A stretch of 64,000 bases of DNA from JANQEU01 sp965228045 (lineage in GTDB: Bacteria > Bacteroidota > Bacteroidia > Cytophagales > Cyclobacteriaceae). Each line of letters starts with the position of its first letter. Position 1 is the first letter of the stretch. Made by a program: the position numbers and the translations under genes. Below, piece after piece: positions 18,410 to 25,332 of this stretch. The notes beneath the pieces were generated by a model. The model was given only the letters and a program-made list of their open reading frames with translations. It was not told the DNA's origin and did not search any database. The stretch is from positions 2,790,001 through 2,854,000 of the forward strand of contig OZ245789.1 in NCBI GenBank assembly GCA_965228045.1, read 5' to 3'.

Positions 18410-18898
18410 TTGAGAAAAATATTCGCATCATTTATTCTTTTTCTAACCCTAACAGGTTTTGAGCAGATTGAACAGGCCAACTCTTCTGTAACAATTGTGC
18501 AACTGAGCGAACAAGAGTATTATGAACAAAGAGAGGAACAACTTTTTCCTCTTAACCCCGAACTACTCAACAAGGGAAACTGGTCCAACGAAGATCTTAA
18601 AGAATTTGCTCGAAATTTACCCTATGAGACATACGTAAATCAACTTTCTGATCTCAAGAATGACATTGAGGCTCTCGGAATTCTGAACGTTCAAATAACC
18701 AAAACAAATGAGGAGATTACCTCAACGTTTACAATTGTCCATTCATTTGAAGCAGAAATATACAGAGGTGGTGGAATCGGCCTGATGATTCACCTGAACC
18801 TTTACCAAGGACAGAATCCAGTCATAACCAACACCTACTGGAAGAAAGTCAAGAAGGAACTGAAAAGCTGGTTGAAAAATGTAGATAACAATCGCTGA
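18410..18898 (+). CDS. Cassette 1 gene: small exported protein of unknown function
   Basis: About 163 residues from the TTG at 18410 (a GTG at 18374 lies upstream of the cassette border and is unlikely). The N-terminus MRKIFASFILFLTLTGF is a signal peptide. The mature part is acidic and amphipathic with no Cys pairs or catalytic motif; a Gly-rich GGGIGLMIHLN segment lies near the end. I do not recognise it. The last codons run into the R'' box of the cassette site, which is common for cassette genes. Confidence 0.65.
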   Translation: MRKIFASFILFLTLTGFEQIEQANSSVTIVQLSEQEYYEQREEQLFPLNPELLNKGNWSNEDLKEFARNLPYETYVNQLSDLKNDIEALGILNVQITKTNEEITSTFTIVHSFEAEIYRGGGIGLMIHLNLYQGQNPVITNTYWKKVKKELKSWLKNVDNNR

Positions 18899-19112
18899 GC
18901 AGGAATGCGCCAAACTGCCTCTTTGCTGGCTTCAGTGCAAACATCACCATGAATCAGCCGCTGGGAAAGGTCAGTGATTTCTATAGGCTTTAGCTCGCAG
19001 GATTTTTCTTCTTTCTAGACGCAGTGATTATCTGATACTTTGTGAGCACCGGCAGATTCATTAGTTTTATCGGAACTTGCTAAGCTCGGGGCGCACTCCT
19101 GCTAGCTTAGCG
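18881..19112 (+). repeat. attC-like site of cassette 1 (right end displaced by IS)
   Basis: The left arm (GATAAC then CGCTGAGCAGGAATGCGCC) pairs with the right arm GGCGCACTCCTGCTAGC followed by TTAGCG; with the 1262-bp IS removed, the site closes on TTAGTC at 20375. The arms are imperfectly complementary over about 26 bases, and the site is about 230 bases long, longer than typical attC sites. The interior holds AATCAGCCGCTGGGAA and TTTGTGAGCACCGGCAGAT, both repeated in the site of cassette 2. Confidence 0.75.
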
Positions 19113-19127
19113 ATATCTATGGTAAAA

Positions 19128-20168
19128 TCAAGCCATTTCAACTTTTTTTAGTACAATTCTATCCTCATAAGGTGTCCCCCGTTTTACTACTGCCACGATC
19201 CGGTGCAGTAACTTATTCCTGATCGCGTTCAAAATCGTCATCTTGCCCTTGCCTTCCTCCCGTTTTCGTTGGTAATACTCTTTTAATTCAGGACAATGTC
19301 TGATCGCACTCATCGCCGCCATGTGCAGATGATATTTCAACACTTTGTTTGCAAAACTTGAAGTTCCGGGTGATCCCTTGATACTCGTTCCACTGCTGTA
19401 CTCAAACGGCGCTACACCACAATAACAAGCCAGCTTCTTTCCATCCAGCATCCTGGTGAAACCATGCGTGTAGACGATCAGATCCGTAGCCAGTACCTTG
19501 CCCACACATTTTACCGAAGTCACCAGCTCATATAGCGCCCTCACCTCCCTGTCCATCTGGATCACTTCCAGCATCTTCTCTTCTACTTTCTTCAATGATT
19601 TGGCTAACCCTTCCAATGCTGTCTTGCTCAACCGCTTCATTTCTGTAGCTGCCTTCTTGTCAAAATGTTCTGTCTCACTGATGGCCAGCTCCTGACTCTG
19701 CTTGCTCTTCAGTAATCGCGCTCTGAGCCGCATCAGGTACTGTAATCGATCCAGTGTAGGATGTGTAAGCTTTACCAGCTTGGCCTGCTGCTGATGGACC
19801 ATAGCGAACCTGGCGATCCGTTCTGCATCGATCTTATCGCTCTTGCCCCGAACCAGACCTATGCTTCGCTTGATATGCAATGATGACTCCAACCATACCT
19901 TCCCACCACGACTCATGAGATACTTCACCAGGTTCTGAGTATAGATACCCATATGTTCCATACAAAACAGTGTTTGATCATGAGCATCGTTGCCATGCTG
20001 TTTCATCCATCGTTTTAGTTTGGTATAACCTTCCGAAGTGTTAGTCAATGTAACGGAGAACTGATGTTGTGTGACCATCTCGACCATACATACATCCATA
20101 CTTTCTTTGCTGACGTCTATTCCTACCACAAAGGGATAAACTAATTGCTGAGTTGATTCTTTCTTCAT
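19128..20168 (-). CDS. IS110-family DEDD transposase (copy 1)
   Basis: A 346-residue recombinase identical to the second copy. The N-terminal RuvC-like domain holds the acidic residues: D in GIDVSKESMDV (about 18), E in CMEHMG and the pair in KSDKIDAERIARFA. A coiled-coil linker (about 160-215) precedes the C-terminal Tnp_20-type domain with the catalytic serine region YSSGTSIKGSPGTS. IS110 enzymes act with a non-coding bridge RNA encoded in the element. The gene has its own upstream 206-base region and reads opposite to the cassettes. Confidence 0.93.
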   Translation of the reverse strand: MKKESTQQLVYPFVVGIDVSKESMDVCMVEMVTQHQFSVTLTNTSEGYTKLKRWMKQHGNDAHDQTLFCMEHMGIYTQNLVKYLMSRGGKVWLESSLHIKRSIGLVRGKSDKIDAERIARFAMVHQQQAKLVKLTHPTLDRLQYLMRLRARLLKSKQSQELAISETEHFDKKAATEMKRLSKTALEGLAKSLKKVEEKMLEVIQMDREVRALYELVTSVKCVGKVLATDLIVYTHGFTRMLDGKKLACYCGVAPFEYSSGTSIKGSPGTSSFANKVLKYHLHMAAMSAIRHCPELKEYYQRKREEGKGKMTILNAIRNKLLHRIVAVVKRGTPYEDRIVLKKVEMA

Positions 20169-20374
20169 AACTTATTCTTCTAAACCTTGATAGTGGGACG
20201 TTCAGCTACTCGCTGACTCCCGAATATCTATCTGAAACTTAAGATGGGAAAGCAGGTGCCAAATCGCCCAATAGGTCTCAATACCTGGTTAGCACATGGT
20301 TCTTTACCTGACTTTCCTATCTTTAAGTTACTTAATCCGCTTCTTGGAATATTTATAGGATGGGAAGCTAAAGG
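20169..20374 (-). ncRNA. Candidate bridge-RNA region of IS110 copy 1
   Basis: The 206 bases upstream of the transposase contain no reading frame and are identical in both copies. In IS110-type elements this leader encodes the bridge RNA whose loops pair with donor and target DNA. On the minus strand it contains GTCAGGTAAAG and GTGCTAACCAGGT, which resemble the minus-strand target sequences CAGGTAACG and GACTAACG; this may reflect target-binding loops. The RNA ends and fold cannot be set by eye. Confidence 0.4.
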
Positions 20375-20392
20375 TTAGTCACAATCCCCGAG

Positions 20393-20896
20393 ATGGAAAA
20401 TCAGTATCCCACGATTCTAACCAAAAACAAATTAACCGTAACTGAATCTGGTGGACGAACAATTATCCGATTTAAGAGAAACATAATCTACCTCACTACA
20501 ACTGGAACTATGGGTCTAGCTTTTTTAGTCGCTGGATTCTGGAACTTCGAACTCAAAATCTTATTGGTTTCAACAGCCATGGCTCTTTTATGCCTGCTTT
20601 CAATTATCAGAAAGTGGAACGGACGAACAACTTTCATAATCGACCATTTGAATAACCAACTAATATTTCCTTCAAATAATAGATACGAACAAACATCAGG
20701 AATTAAATTGACCAATATAACTGGCCTTACTTCCGAACCTGCCGGAGGTGGATCTGTCAACTACATTTTTATCGAACAATCCAACAAGAAGCCAGAGCAA
20801 CTATTAACTCTACGAACCGGAACTGAACACGAACTCCAACTACTTCTAAATTGGCTTGAATCGCAACTGAAAATGACTGTGACTAACAAGCGCTAG
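20393..20896 (+). CDS. Cassette 2 gene: two-helix membrane protein, unknown function
   Basis: A 167-residue protein with two adjacent membrane segments (about residues 32-49 and 51-67) after a short soluble N-terminus, and a C-terminal beta-rich domain (about 75-160) whose pattern recalls PH-like membrane proteins. No catalytic residues are evident. It begins 18 bases after the cassette start, and its C-terminus runs into the R'' box. I cannot assign a function. Confidence 0.68.
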   Translation: MENQYPTILTKNKLTVTESGGRTIIRFKRNIIYLTTTGTMGLAFLVAGFWNFELKILLVSTAMALLCLLSIIRKWNGRTTFIIDHLNNQLIFPSNNRYEQTSGIKLTNITGLTSEPAGGGSVNYIFIEQSNKKPEQLLTLRTGTEHELQLLLNWLESQLKMTVTNKR

Positions 20897-21113
20897 CACG
20901 AATGCGCCAACTGCCATTTTGCAAATCTCAGTGCGAACTTCGCCATGAATCAGCCGCTGGGAAGGCTCAGTGCTTTCTACTGACTTCAGTTCGCAGGATT
21001 TTTTATCTTTCTGAACGCAGTGCATTCAGGATACTTTGTGAGCACCGGCAGATTCATTAGTTTAGAGCTTTCTGCCAGGCTCGGGGCGCACTCCTGCTAG
21101 CTTGGCGTTACCT
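20878..21113 (+). repeat. attC-like site of cassette 2 (intact)
   Basis: The intact site of the array. Left arm: TGTGACTAAC then AAGCGCTAGCACGAATGCGCC; right arm: GGCGCACTCCTGCTAGC, TTGGCG, then TTACCT at 21108. The arms pair over about 24 bases with bulges. It shares long interior stretches with the site of cassette 1, including AATCAGCCGCTGGGAA and TTTGTGAGCACCGGCAGAT, which is unusual because the middle of attC sites is normally variable. Confidence 0.78.
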
Positions 21114-21152
21114 GTCAGCACTGCATGGCGAACAGTAAACATGAATTTTTCG

Positions 21153-21160
21153 TAACTTTA
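21153..21160 (+). promoter_or_regulatory. Possible -7 box of cassette 3
   Basis: TTCGTAACTTTA lies with only four bases between it and the ATG at 21165. The same block, TTCGTAACTTTG, sits at the same distance before the first gene of cassette 5. TAACTTTA is one base off the Bacteroidota -7 consensus TAnnTTTG. If used, the transcript would start at or near the ATG (leaderless). Confidence 0.4.
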
Positions 21161-21164
21161 TCTC

Positions 21165-21404
21165 ATGGATGCTAATATGAATCTTTCTTTCGCTCAAATA
21201 CTTGAACTGGTTAGGAACTTACCAGGTGAACAGAAGATCAAGATTTCACAAGAACTTGAGAAGGAGACTATTGGGTCTAAACTGACAGAACTTCTAACTG
21301 CATTCCGAACTGACAAAATTTCGATGAATGAGATAACTGCTGAAGTTGAGCAAGTCCGCCAAGACCTTTATGACAAACAAACATCGAACAAAGGTCATAA
21401 TTGA
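21165..21404 (+). CDS. Cassette 3 antitoxin-like small protein
   Basis: A 79-residue, highly charged helical protein (LAQILELVRNLPGEQKIKI-type opening) with the look of the small antitoxin that precedes COG1569 PIN toxins. The N-terminal helix with LPGEQK is common in such partners. No DNA-binding motif is certain. It overlaps the PIN gene by 35 bases, as expected for an antitoxin-toxin operon. Alternative start at the ATG codon five. Confidence 0.68.
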   Translation: MDANMNLSFAQILELVRNLPGEQKIKISQELEKETIGSKLTELLTAFRTDKISMNEITAEVEQVRQDLYDKQTSNKGHN

Positions 21405-21795
21405 CACCAACATTTGGATTAGTTATCTAATAGGTATTCAACTCGGTGGACTAACCGAACTCCTATCAACGAGACAAATTGAACTCGTCCTATCCGAACA
21501 ACTTTTGACAGAGATTAAGGAAGTAACAGCAAGAAAGAAATTTCGAAAATATTTCGGTGAACATGAGGTGAATGAACTCTTAAAACTCATGGAGATTTTA
21601 GGAACGAGGTTTGAGGTTATTGAGTATCCCAATATTTGTAGAGATGCCAAGGATAACTTCTTGCTTGGCTTAATCAGAGCTTCTCAAGCTGACATACTTG
21701 TAACTGGTGACCAAGATCTTCTGGAACTGAACCCCTTCGAAGGAACCGAAATAATCGAGGCGGGCCAACTGTTGGAGAAAATAGCCGACAGGTAA
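21370..21795 (+). CDS. Cassette 3 toxin: PIN-domain ribonuclease-like protein
   Basis: About 141 residues from the ATG at 21370. The PIN-fold acidic residues are visible: D in VIIDTNIWISYL (about 12), E in SEQLLTEIKEV, D in CRDAKDNFLLGLI and D in DILVTGDQDLLEL. This is the layout of PIN toxins of the COG1569 type, Mg-dependent ribonucleases. The stop codon is formed within the R'' box GACAGGTAA, so gene and recombination site are directly joined. Confidence 0.85.
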   Translation: MTNKHRTKVIIDTNIWISYLIGIQLGGLTELLSTRQIELVLSEQLLTEIKEVTARKKFRKYFGEHEVNELLKLMEILGTRFEVIEYPNICRDAKDNFLLGLIRASQADILVTGDQDLLELNPFEGTEIIEAGQLLEKIADR

Positions 21796-22017
21796 CAATC
21801 GCTATCAGTCATAGGTCACTGAGCCTTTTGGAAGCCGCTGAGCTCAGCGGCCCGCTTCACCTCTCCTTCTGCTACCTTCCCGCTTTTTGAAACCTGGTGG
21901 TTTCTCGGAATTTACTGTACAACGTGTCTTCTCTCTGTCAGTTTTTGAGGACTGGAGAGATTGCGCTACTTTTAATTCAATTTACAAGCTGTTGGACCTA
22001 CGCCTGATAGCTTGGCG
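21787..22017 (+). repeat. attC-like site of cassette 3 (right end displaced by IS)
   Basis: Left arm GACAGGTAAC, AATCGCTATCAGTCATAGGTC; right arm GACCTACGCCTGATAGC, TTGGCG, continuing at TTACCTGC (23280) after the IS. With the IS removed the arms pair over about 28 bases. The interior differs from sites 1 and 2 (it has an AAGCCGCTGAGCTCAGCGGC palindrome), so only the arms are shared. Confidence 0.75.
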
Positions 22018-22032
22018 ATATCTATGGTAAAA

Positions 22033-23073
22033 TCAAGCCATTTCAACTTTTTTTAGTACAATTCTATCCTCATAAGGTGTCCCCCGTTTTACTACTGCCA
22101 CGATCCGGTGCAGTAACTTATTCCTGATCGCGTTCAAAATCGTCATCTTGCCCTTGCCTTCCTCCCGTTTTCGTTGGTAATACTCTTTTAATTCAGGACA
22201 ATGTCTGATCGCACTCATCGCCGCCATGTGCAGATGATATTTCAACACTTTGTTTGCAAAACTTGAAGTTCCGGGTGATCCCTTGATACTCGTTCCACTG
22301 CTGTACTCAAACGGCGCTACACCACAATAACAAGCCAGCTTCTTTCCATCCAGCATCCTGGTGAAACCATGCGTGTAGACGATCAGATCCGTAGCCAGTA
22401 CCTTGCCCACACATTTTACCGAAGTCACCAGCTCATATAGCGCCCTCACCTCCCTGTCCATCTGGATCACTTCCAGCATCTTCTCTTCTACTTTCTTCAA
22501 TGATTTGGCTAACCCTTCCAATGCTGTCTTGCTCAACCGCTTCATTTCTGTAGCTGCCTTCTTGTCAAAATGTTCTGTCTCACTGATGGCCAGCTCCTGA
22601 CTCTGCTTGCTCTTCAGTAATCGCGCTCTGAGCCGCATCAGGTACTGTAATCGATCCAGTGTAGGATGTGTAAGCTTTACCAGCTTGGCCTGCTGCTGAT
22701 GGACCATAGCGAACCTGGCGATCCGTTCTGCATCGATCTTATCGCTCTTGCCCCGAACCAGACCTATGCTTCGCTTGATATGCAATGATGACTCCAACCA
22801 TACCTTCCCACCACGACTCATGAGATACTTCACCAGGTTCTGAGTATAGATACCCATATGTTCCATACAAAACAGTGTTTGATCATGAGCATCGTTGCCA
22901 TGCTGTTTCATCCATCGTTTTAGTTTGGTATAACCTTCCGAAGTGTTAGTCAATGTAACGGAGAACTGATGTTGTGTGACCATCTCGACCATACATACAT
23001 CCATACTTTCTTTGCTGACGTCTATTCCTACCACAAAGGGATAAACTAATTGCTGAGTTGATTCTTTCTTCAT
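22033..23073 (-). CDS. IS110-family DEDD transposase (copy 2)
   Basis: A 346-residue protein identical in sequence to the product at 19128-20168, with all DEDD and serine motifs intact, so it should be active. See the first copy for domains. Its leader (23074-23279) repeats the candidate bridge-RNA region. Confidence 0.93.
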   Translation of the reverse strand: MKKESTQQLVYPFVVGIDVSKESMDVCMVEMVTQHQFSVTLTNTSEGYTKLKRWMKQHGNDAHDQTLFCMEHMGIYTQNLVKYLMSRGGKVWLESSLHIKRSIGLVRGKSDKIDAERIARFAMVHQQQAKLVKLTHPTLDRLQYLMRLRARLLKSKQSQELAISETEHFDKKAATEMKRLSKTALEGLAKSLKKVEEKMLEVIQMDREVRALYELVTSVKCVGKVLATDLIVYTHGFTRMLDGKKLACYCGVAPFEYSSGTSIKGSPGTSSFANKVLKYHLHMAAMSAIRHCPELKEYYQRKREEGKGKMTILNAIRNKLLHRIVAVVKRGTPYEDRIVLKKVEMA

Positions 23074-23279
23074 AACTTATTCTTCTAAACCTTGATAGTG
23101 GGACGTTCAGCTACTCGCTGACTCCCGAATATCTATCTGAAACTTAAGATGGGAAAGCAGGTGCCAAATCGCCCAATAGGTCTCAATACCTGGTTAGCAC
23201 ATGGTTCTTTACCTGACTTTCCTATCTTTAAGTTACTTAATCCGCTTCTTGGAATATTTATAGGATGGGAAGCTAAAGG
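23074..23279 (-). ncRNA. Candidate bridge-RNA region of IS110 copy 2
   Basis: Identical to 20169-20374. It carries no reading frame of note and lies between the transposase start and the element end. Confidence rests only on the family rule that IS110 elements encode their guide RNA in the long non-coding end. Confidence 0.38.
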
Positions 23280-23300
23280 TTACCTGCAATTACTGCGACT

Positions 23301-23723
23301 ATGAAACTTCCCGTCTTATTAATCATGATTCTGTGCGTTTTTGGAGGTTGCAATTATGACCAAGTAACAACTGAATATGAAACTTACCAACAGGCTCTTG
23401 ACGATGACTTTTTTGACAAGGGTTGGATTCCTTATGAACTTCAAGACTCTAGTATAACTAAGATTTTTGTTCGGGCTAACCTTGATGTGAACACCTACAT
23501 TTTCTCGTTTAACACTGAGCAATTACGGATCAACGTACCTCTATCAAAAAACGAAATAACTGAACCAATTAATATTCACGGAATTGATATACCTGAATGG
23601 TGGAACAGCAATATCCAGAACAAGCCAAGAACCGTTTTCCCAACTGGCCATGACACATCAGTGAACCTAGTGTTTGATGAGACGAACGGAGCAATTTATG
23701 GCTGGAACGAAAAAAGCAGGTAA
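23301..23723 (+). CDS. Cassette 4 gene: small lipoprotein, unknown function
   Basis: A 140-residue lipoprotein (signal MKLPVLLIMILCVFGGC, lipid-bearing Cys17). The mature part has alternating aromatic and polar residues and DKGWIPYELQDSSITKIFV, a pattern seen in small YbbD-like lipoproteins with no known activity. It begins 21 bases after the cassette border. The stop TAA is part of the R'' box GCAGGTAA. Function unknown. Confidence 0.72.
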   Translation: MKLPVLLIMILCVFGGCNYDQVTTEYETYQQALDDDFFDKGWIPYELQDSSITKIFVRANLDVNTYIFSFNTEQLRINVPLSKNEITEPINIHGIDIPEWWNSNIQNKPRTVFPTGHDTSVNLVFDETNGAIYGWNEKSR

Positions 23724-23898
23724 CAGACGCTGATCGGGCATATGTCTTAGTGCTTTCTGGCTGGTTTTAGTGCAACTCGACCGAGAATCAGCCGCCCTGC
23801 CTCGCCGCCAGGCGGGCTTTGTGAGCACCGGCAGATAAGCTACTTTTATCGCAATTAAAAAAGCTTGGAGGCCACAGCGCCATATCTGGTCGTTAGAG
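23716..23898 (+). repeat. attC-like site of cassette 4
   Basis: The left arm begins GCAGGTAAC, AGACGCTGATCGGGCATATG; the right arm ends GCGCCATATCTGGTC then GTTAGAG. The arms match with gaps (CATAT and GATC/GGTC blocks). The interior keeps AATCAGCCGC and TTTGTGAGCACCGGCAGAT of sites 1 and 2, and adds a GC-rich palindrome (GCCTCGCCGCCAGGCGGGC). Confidence 0.68.
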
Positions 23899-23936
23899 AG
23901 CTCTTCTCCTGGATCAACTTTCCTGCTAAATCTTCG

Positions 23937-23944
23937 TAACTTTG
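23937..23944 (+). promoter_or_regulatory. -7 box (TAnnTTTG) of cassette 5
   Basis: TAACTTTG matches the Bacteroidota -7 consensus and ends four bases before the ATG at 23949, in the block TTCGTAACTTTG that is shared with cassette 3. No clear -33 TTTG box is seen at the right distance. The close spacing predicts a leaderless or nearly leaderless mRNA. Confidence 0.45.
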
Positions 23945-23948
23945 AATT

Positions 23949-24176
23949 ATGGAATGGCGAGAACATGTAATATCAGACAACAAAGTGCTTTTAGGTAAGC
24001 CAACAGTCAAGGGAACGAGAATTTCCGTTGAACATATTATTGGTCTGCTCGCTCAAGGATGGACTGAACAACAAATTCTTGAGAATTACCCTCGCTTAAC
24101 AAACGAATCCTTACAAGCTGTATTTTCTTACATACAGGACTGCATGAAGGACGGACTTCTTTATTCGAACGCCTAA
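23949..24176 (+). CDS. Cassette 5 antitoxin: DUF433 protein
   Basis: A 75-residue DUF433-type protein with the standard sequence blocks GKPTVKGTRISVEHIIGLLA and WTEQQILENYPRLTNESLQA. DUF433 is a small helix-turn-helix-like fold that acts as antitoxin to PIN-like DUF5615 toxins. Its gene is 12 bases upstream of the toxin gene. Start chosen at the first ATG, right after the promoter-like block. Confidence 0.85.
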   Translation: MEWREHVISDNKVLLGKPTVKGTRISVEHIIGLLAQGWTEQQILENYPRLTNESLQAVFSYIQDCMKDGLLYSNA

Positions 24177-24188
24177 CTGGCAATTACA

Positions 24189-24542
24189 TTGAAATTTCTT
24201 GCGAACGAGAATGTTCCAATTGCGAGTGTCAACTTATTAAAATCAAAAGGATTTGATGTCACCTCAATAGGTGTTGATAATCCAGGTACAGCGGACGAAT
24301 ATGTAATGAAGTTAGCGATGGAACAAGACCGAACCATCATAACTTATGATAGTGATTACGGTGAACTCATTTTTAAACATGGATTTAAACCTAAAGCTGG
24401 AGTTATTTTCATCAGACAACAACCAACCGAGCCAATTGAAACGGCAAAAATCATTGACCGGCTATCTTCCAACTCCAACCTAAATTTCGAACGAACTTTA
24501 ACTGTCGTAGACTCGAATTCATTGAGACAAAAGAAATACTAA
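24189..24542 (+). CDS. Cassette 5 toxin: DUF5615 PIN-like protein
   Basis: A 117-residue protein starting at a TTG (24189). The opening KFLANENVPIASVNLLKSKG and central DRTIITYDSDYGEL are the hallmarks of DUF5615, a PIN-like putative nuclease; acidic residues E7, D55-type and D in YDSDYG are positioned as in PIN domains. DUF433-DUF5615 pairs form toxin-antitoxin modules. The gene ends 52 bases before the short attC-like site. Confidence 0.83.
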   Translation: MKFLANENVPIASVNLLKSKGFDVTSIGVDNPGTADEYVMKLAMEQDRTIITYDSDYGELIFKHGFKPKAGVIFIRQQPTEPIETAKIIDRLSSNSNLNFERTLTVVDSNSLRQKKY

Positions 24543-24594
24543 AAAGACTTTATCTTTAAAAACTTAGAAGTTTTGTAGATTAAAAAAAACGAAA

Positions 24595-24660
24595 GCACAA
24601 CATTGTGTACAGTGCATAGCACTTGCGGGATGCTTCGACATGATACACGGAACGTTATGC
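24595..24660 (+). repeat. Short (66-base) attC-like site of cassette 5
   Basis: GCACAAC at the left pairs with GTTATGC at the right, and the inner TTGTGTAC pairs with GATACACGGAA. The 66-base length and two-box-per-arm layout are those of a standard attC site, unlike the roughly 180-230-base sites beside it. However, its R'' box does not match the start of its own cassette (TTAGAGAGC), so the unit looks like a composite. Confidence 0.68.
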
Positions 24661-24681
24661 ACCCTACTCTTCAAGACGCAG

Positions 24682-25089
24682 ATGAACCCCTCGGAAGAAC
24701 ATATCAAAGAGATAGCCGAACTTTTGGACTGTGGTGAACTTTGTTTCTTTCACGAACCAACTGGAACGATTGAACATCACCACGACCCGAACAGTGAATA
24801 TTTCGATCCCGAACCCTGGCAAGAAACCCTGGACAGAATTGATGCAAACCGAGGCGAATACCAACGATTTCAGAAGATGGATTCCAACCAGGCATTTAGG
24901 GTCATGGAGGACTTTGCGAACTCCTTAACTGACGAGAATTTTCGAACACGGCTTTTTAACCAACTTTCTCAACGGAAACCCTTCAGCAAATTCAAGTGGG
25001 CGATTGACAACTCTAAGTATCGCCAGAACTGGTTTGACTTCAAAGAACAAGCATATATCAACTGGGTGCGTGAACAACTGGCCGACTGA
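24682..25089 (+). CDS. Cassette 6 gene: UPF0158-like protein
   Basis: About 135 residues from the ATG at 24682; an earlier ATG at 24640 lies inside the attC-like site and is unlikely. The sequence has the UPF0158 pattern: EIAELLDCGELCFFHEPTG, the Glu/Asp-rich middle, RVMEDFANSL, RLFNQLSQRKPFSKFKWAI and a final Trp-containing helix. The family has no established function. Cytoplasmic, no signal peptide. Its R''-like box follows 21 bases later. Confidence 0.75.
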   Translation: MNPSEEHIKEIAELLDCGELCFFHEPTGTIEHHHDPNSEYFDPEPWQETLDRIDANRGEYQRFQKMDSNQAFRVMEDFANSLTDENFRTRLFNQLSQRKPFSKFKWAIDNSKYRQNWFDFKEQAYINWVREQLAD

Positions 25090-25109
25090 ACTTCAGGGCG
25101 AAAATGAAA

Positions 25110-25189
25110 GGTGTATAACAGCCGACATCCCTGAACTGATAAAAGCTCATAACAGTAATCGATTTAGCGCATGGACTAGGCGTCCCCGT
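25110..25189 (+). repeat. Left arm of the attC-like site of cassette 6 (right arm lost)
   Basis: GGTGTATAAC at 25110-25119 is the reverse complement of the cassette start (one mismatch) and is followed by AGCCGACATCCCTG. No matching right arm is found before 25263; instead an IS110 right-end remnant lies there. Within this stretch GGACTAGGCGTCCC (25174-25187) repeats a 14-base block that occurs next to domain V of the group II intron at 26344. Confidence 0.6.
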
Positions 25190-25262
25190 ACTTCACCTGC
25201 ATTTCCTATCTTTAAGTTAATCATTACGCTTCTTGGAATATTTATAGGAAGGGAGCTAAAGG
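25190..25262 (-). mobile_element. Remnant of an IS110-family right end
   Basis: About 70 bases resemble the last 70 bases of the two intact IS copies (the transposase-leader end), with substitutions: TTTCCTATCTTTAAGTTA, CGCTTCTTGGAATATTTA and AGCTAAAGG are shared. It ends at the same point, G|TTA, so this was a third insertion at a cassette crossover. The rest of the element, including the transposase, is deleted. The differences show it is older or from a related element. Confidence 0.8.
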
Positions 25263-25332
25263 TTAGCAAATATTGGTTGCTGGTAAACTAATTTCCAACT
25301 ACCTTCGTTCAAATGATAAATAATATTATCAA

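Larger units (their letters stand above)
19113..20374 (-). mobile_element. IS110-family insertion sequence, copy 1
   Basis: A 1262-bp element with no terminal inverted repeats and no obvious target duplication, transcribed on the minus strand. Its exact borders follow from comparison with the identical second copy (22018-23279): flanks differ outside 19110-20377. Borders are ambiguous by one base (a shared G). It lies exactly between the G and the TTA of the attC-like crossover point of cassette 1. Contents: one transposase, a 15-base tail and a 206-base leader. Confidence 0.88.
22018..23279 (-). mobile_element. IS110-family insertion sequence, copy 2
   Basis: Same 1262 bases as copy 1 (offset 2905), same orientation, and again placed exactly between G and TTA of an attC-like crossover point. 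I saw no base difference between the copies in the compared lines, which implies recent transposition, or gene conversion between copies. The two copies in direct orientation flank cassettes 2 and 3 and could delete or amplify them by homologous recombination. Confidence 0.88.
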
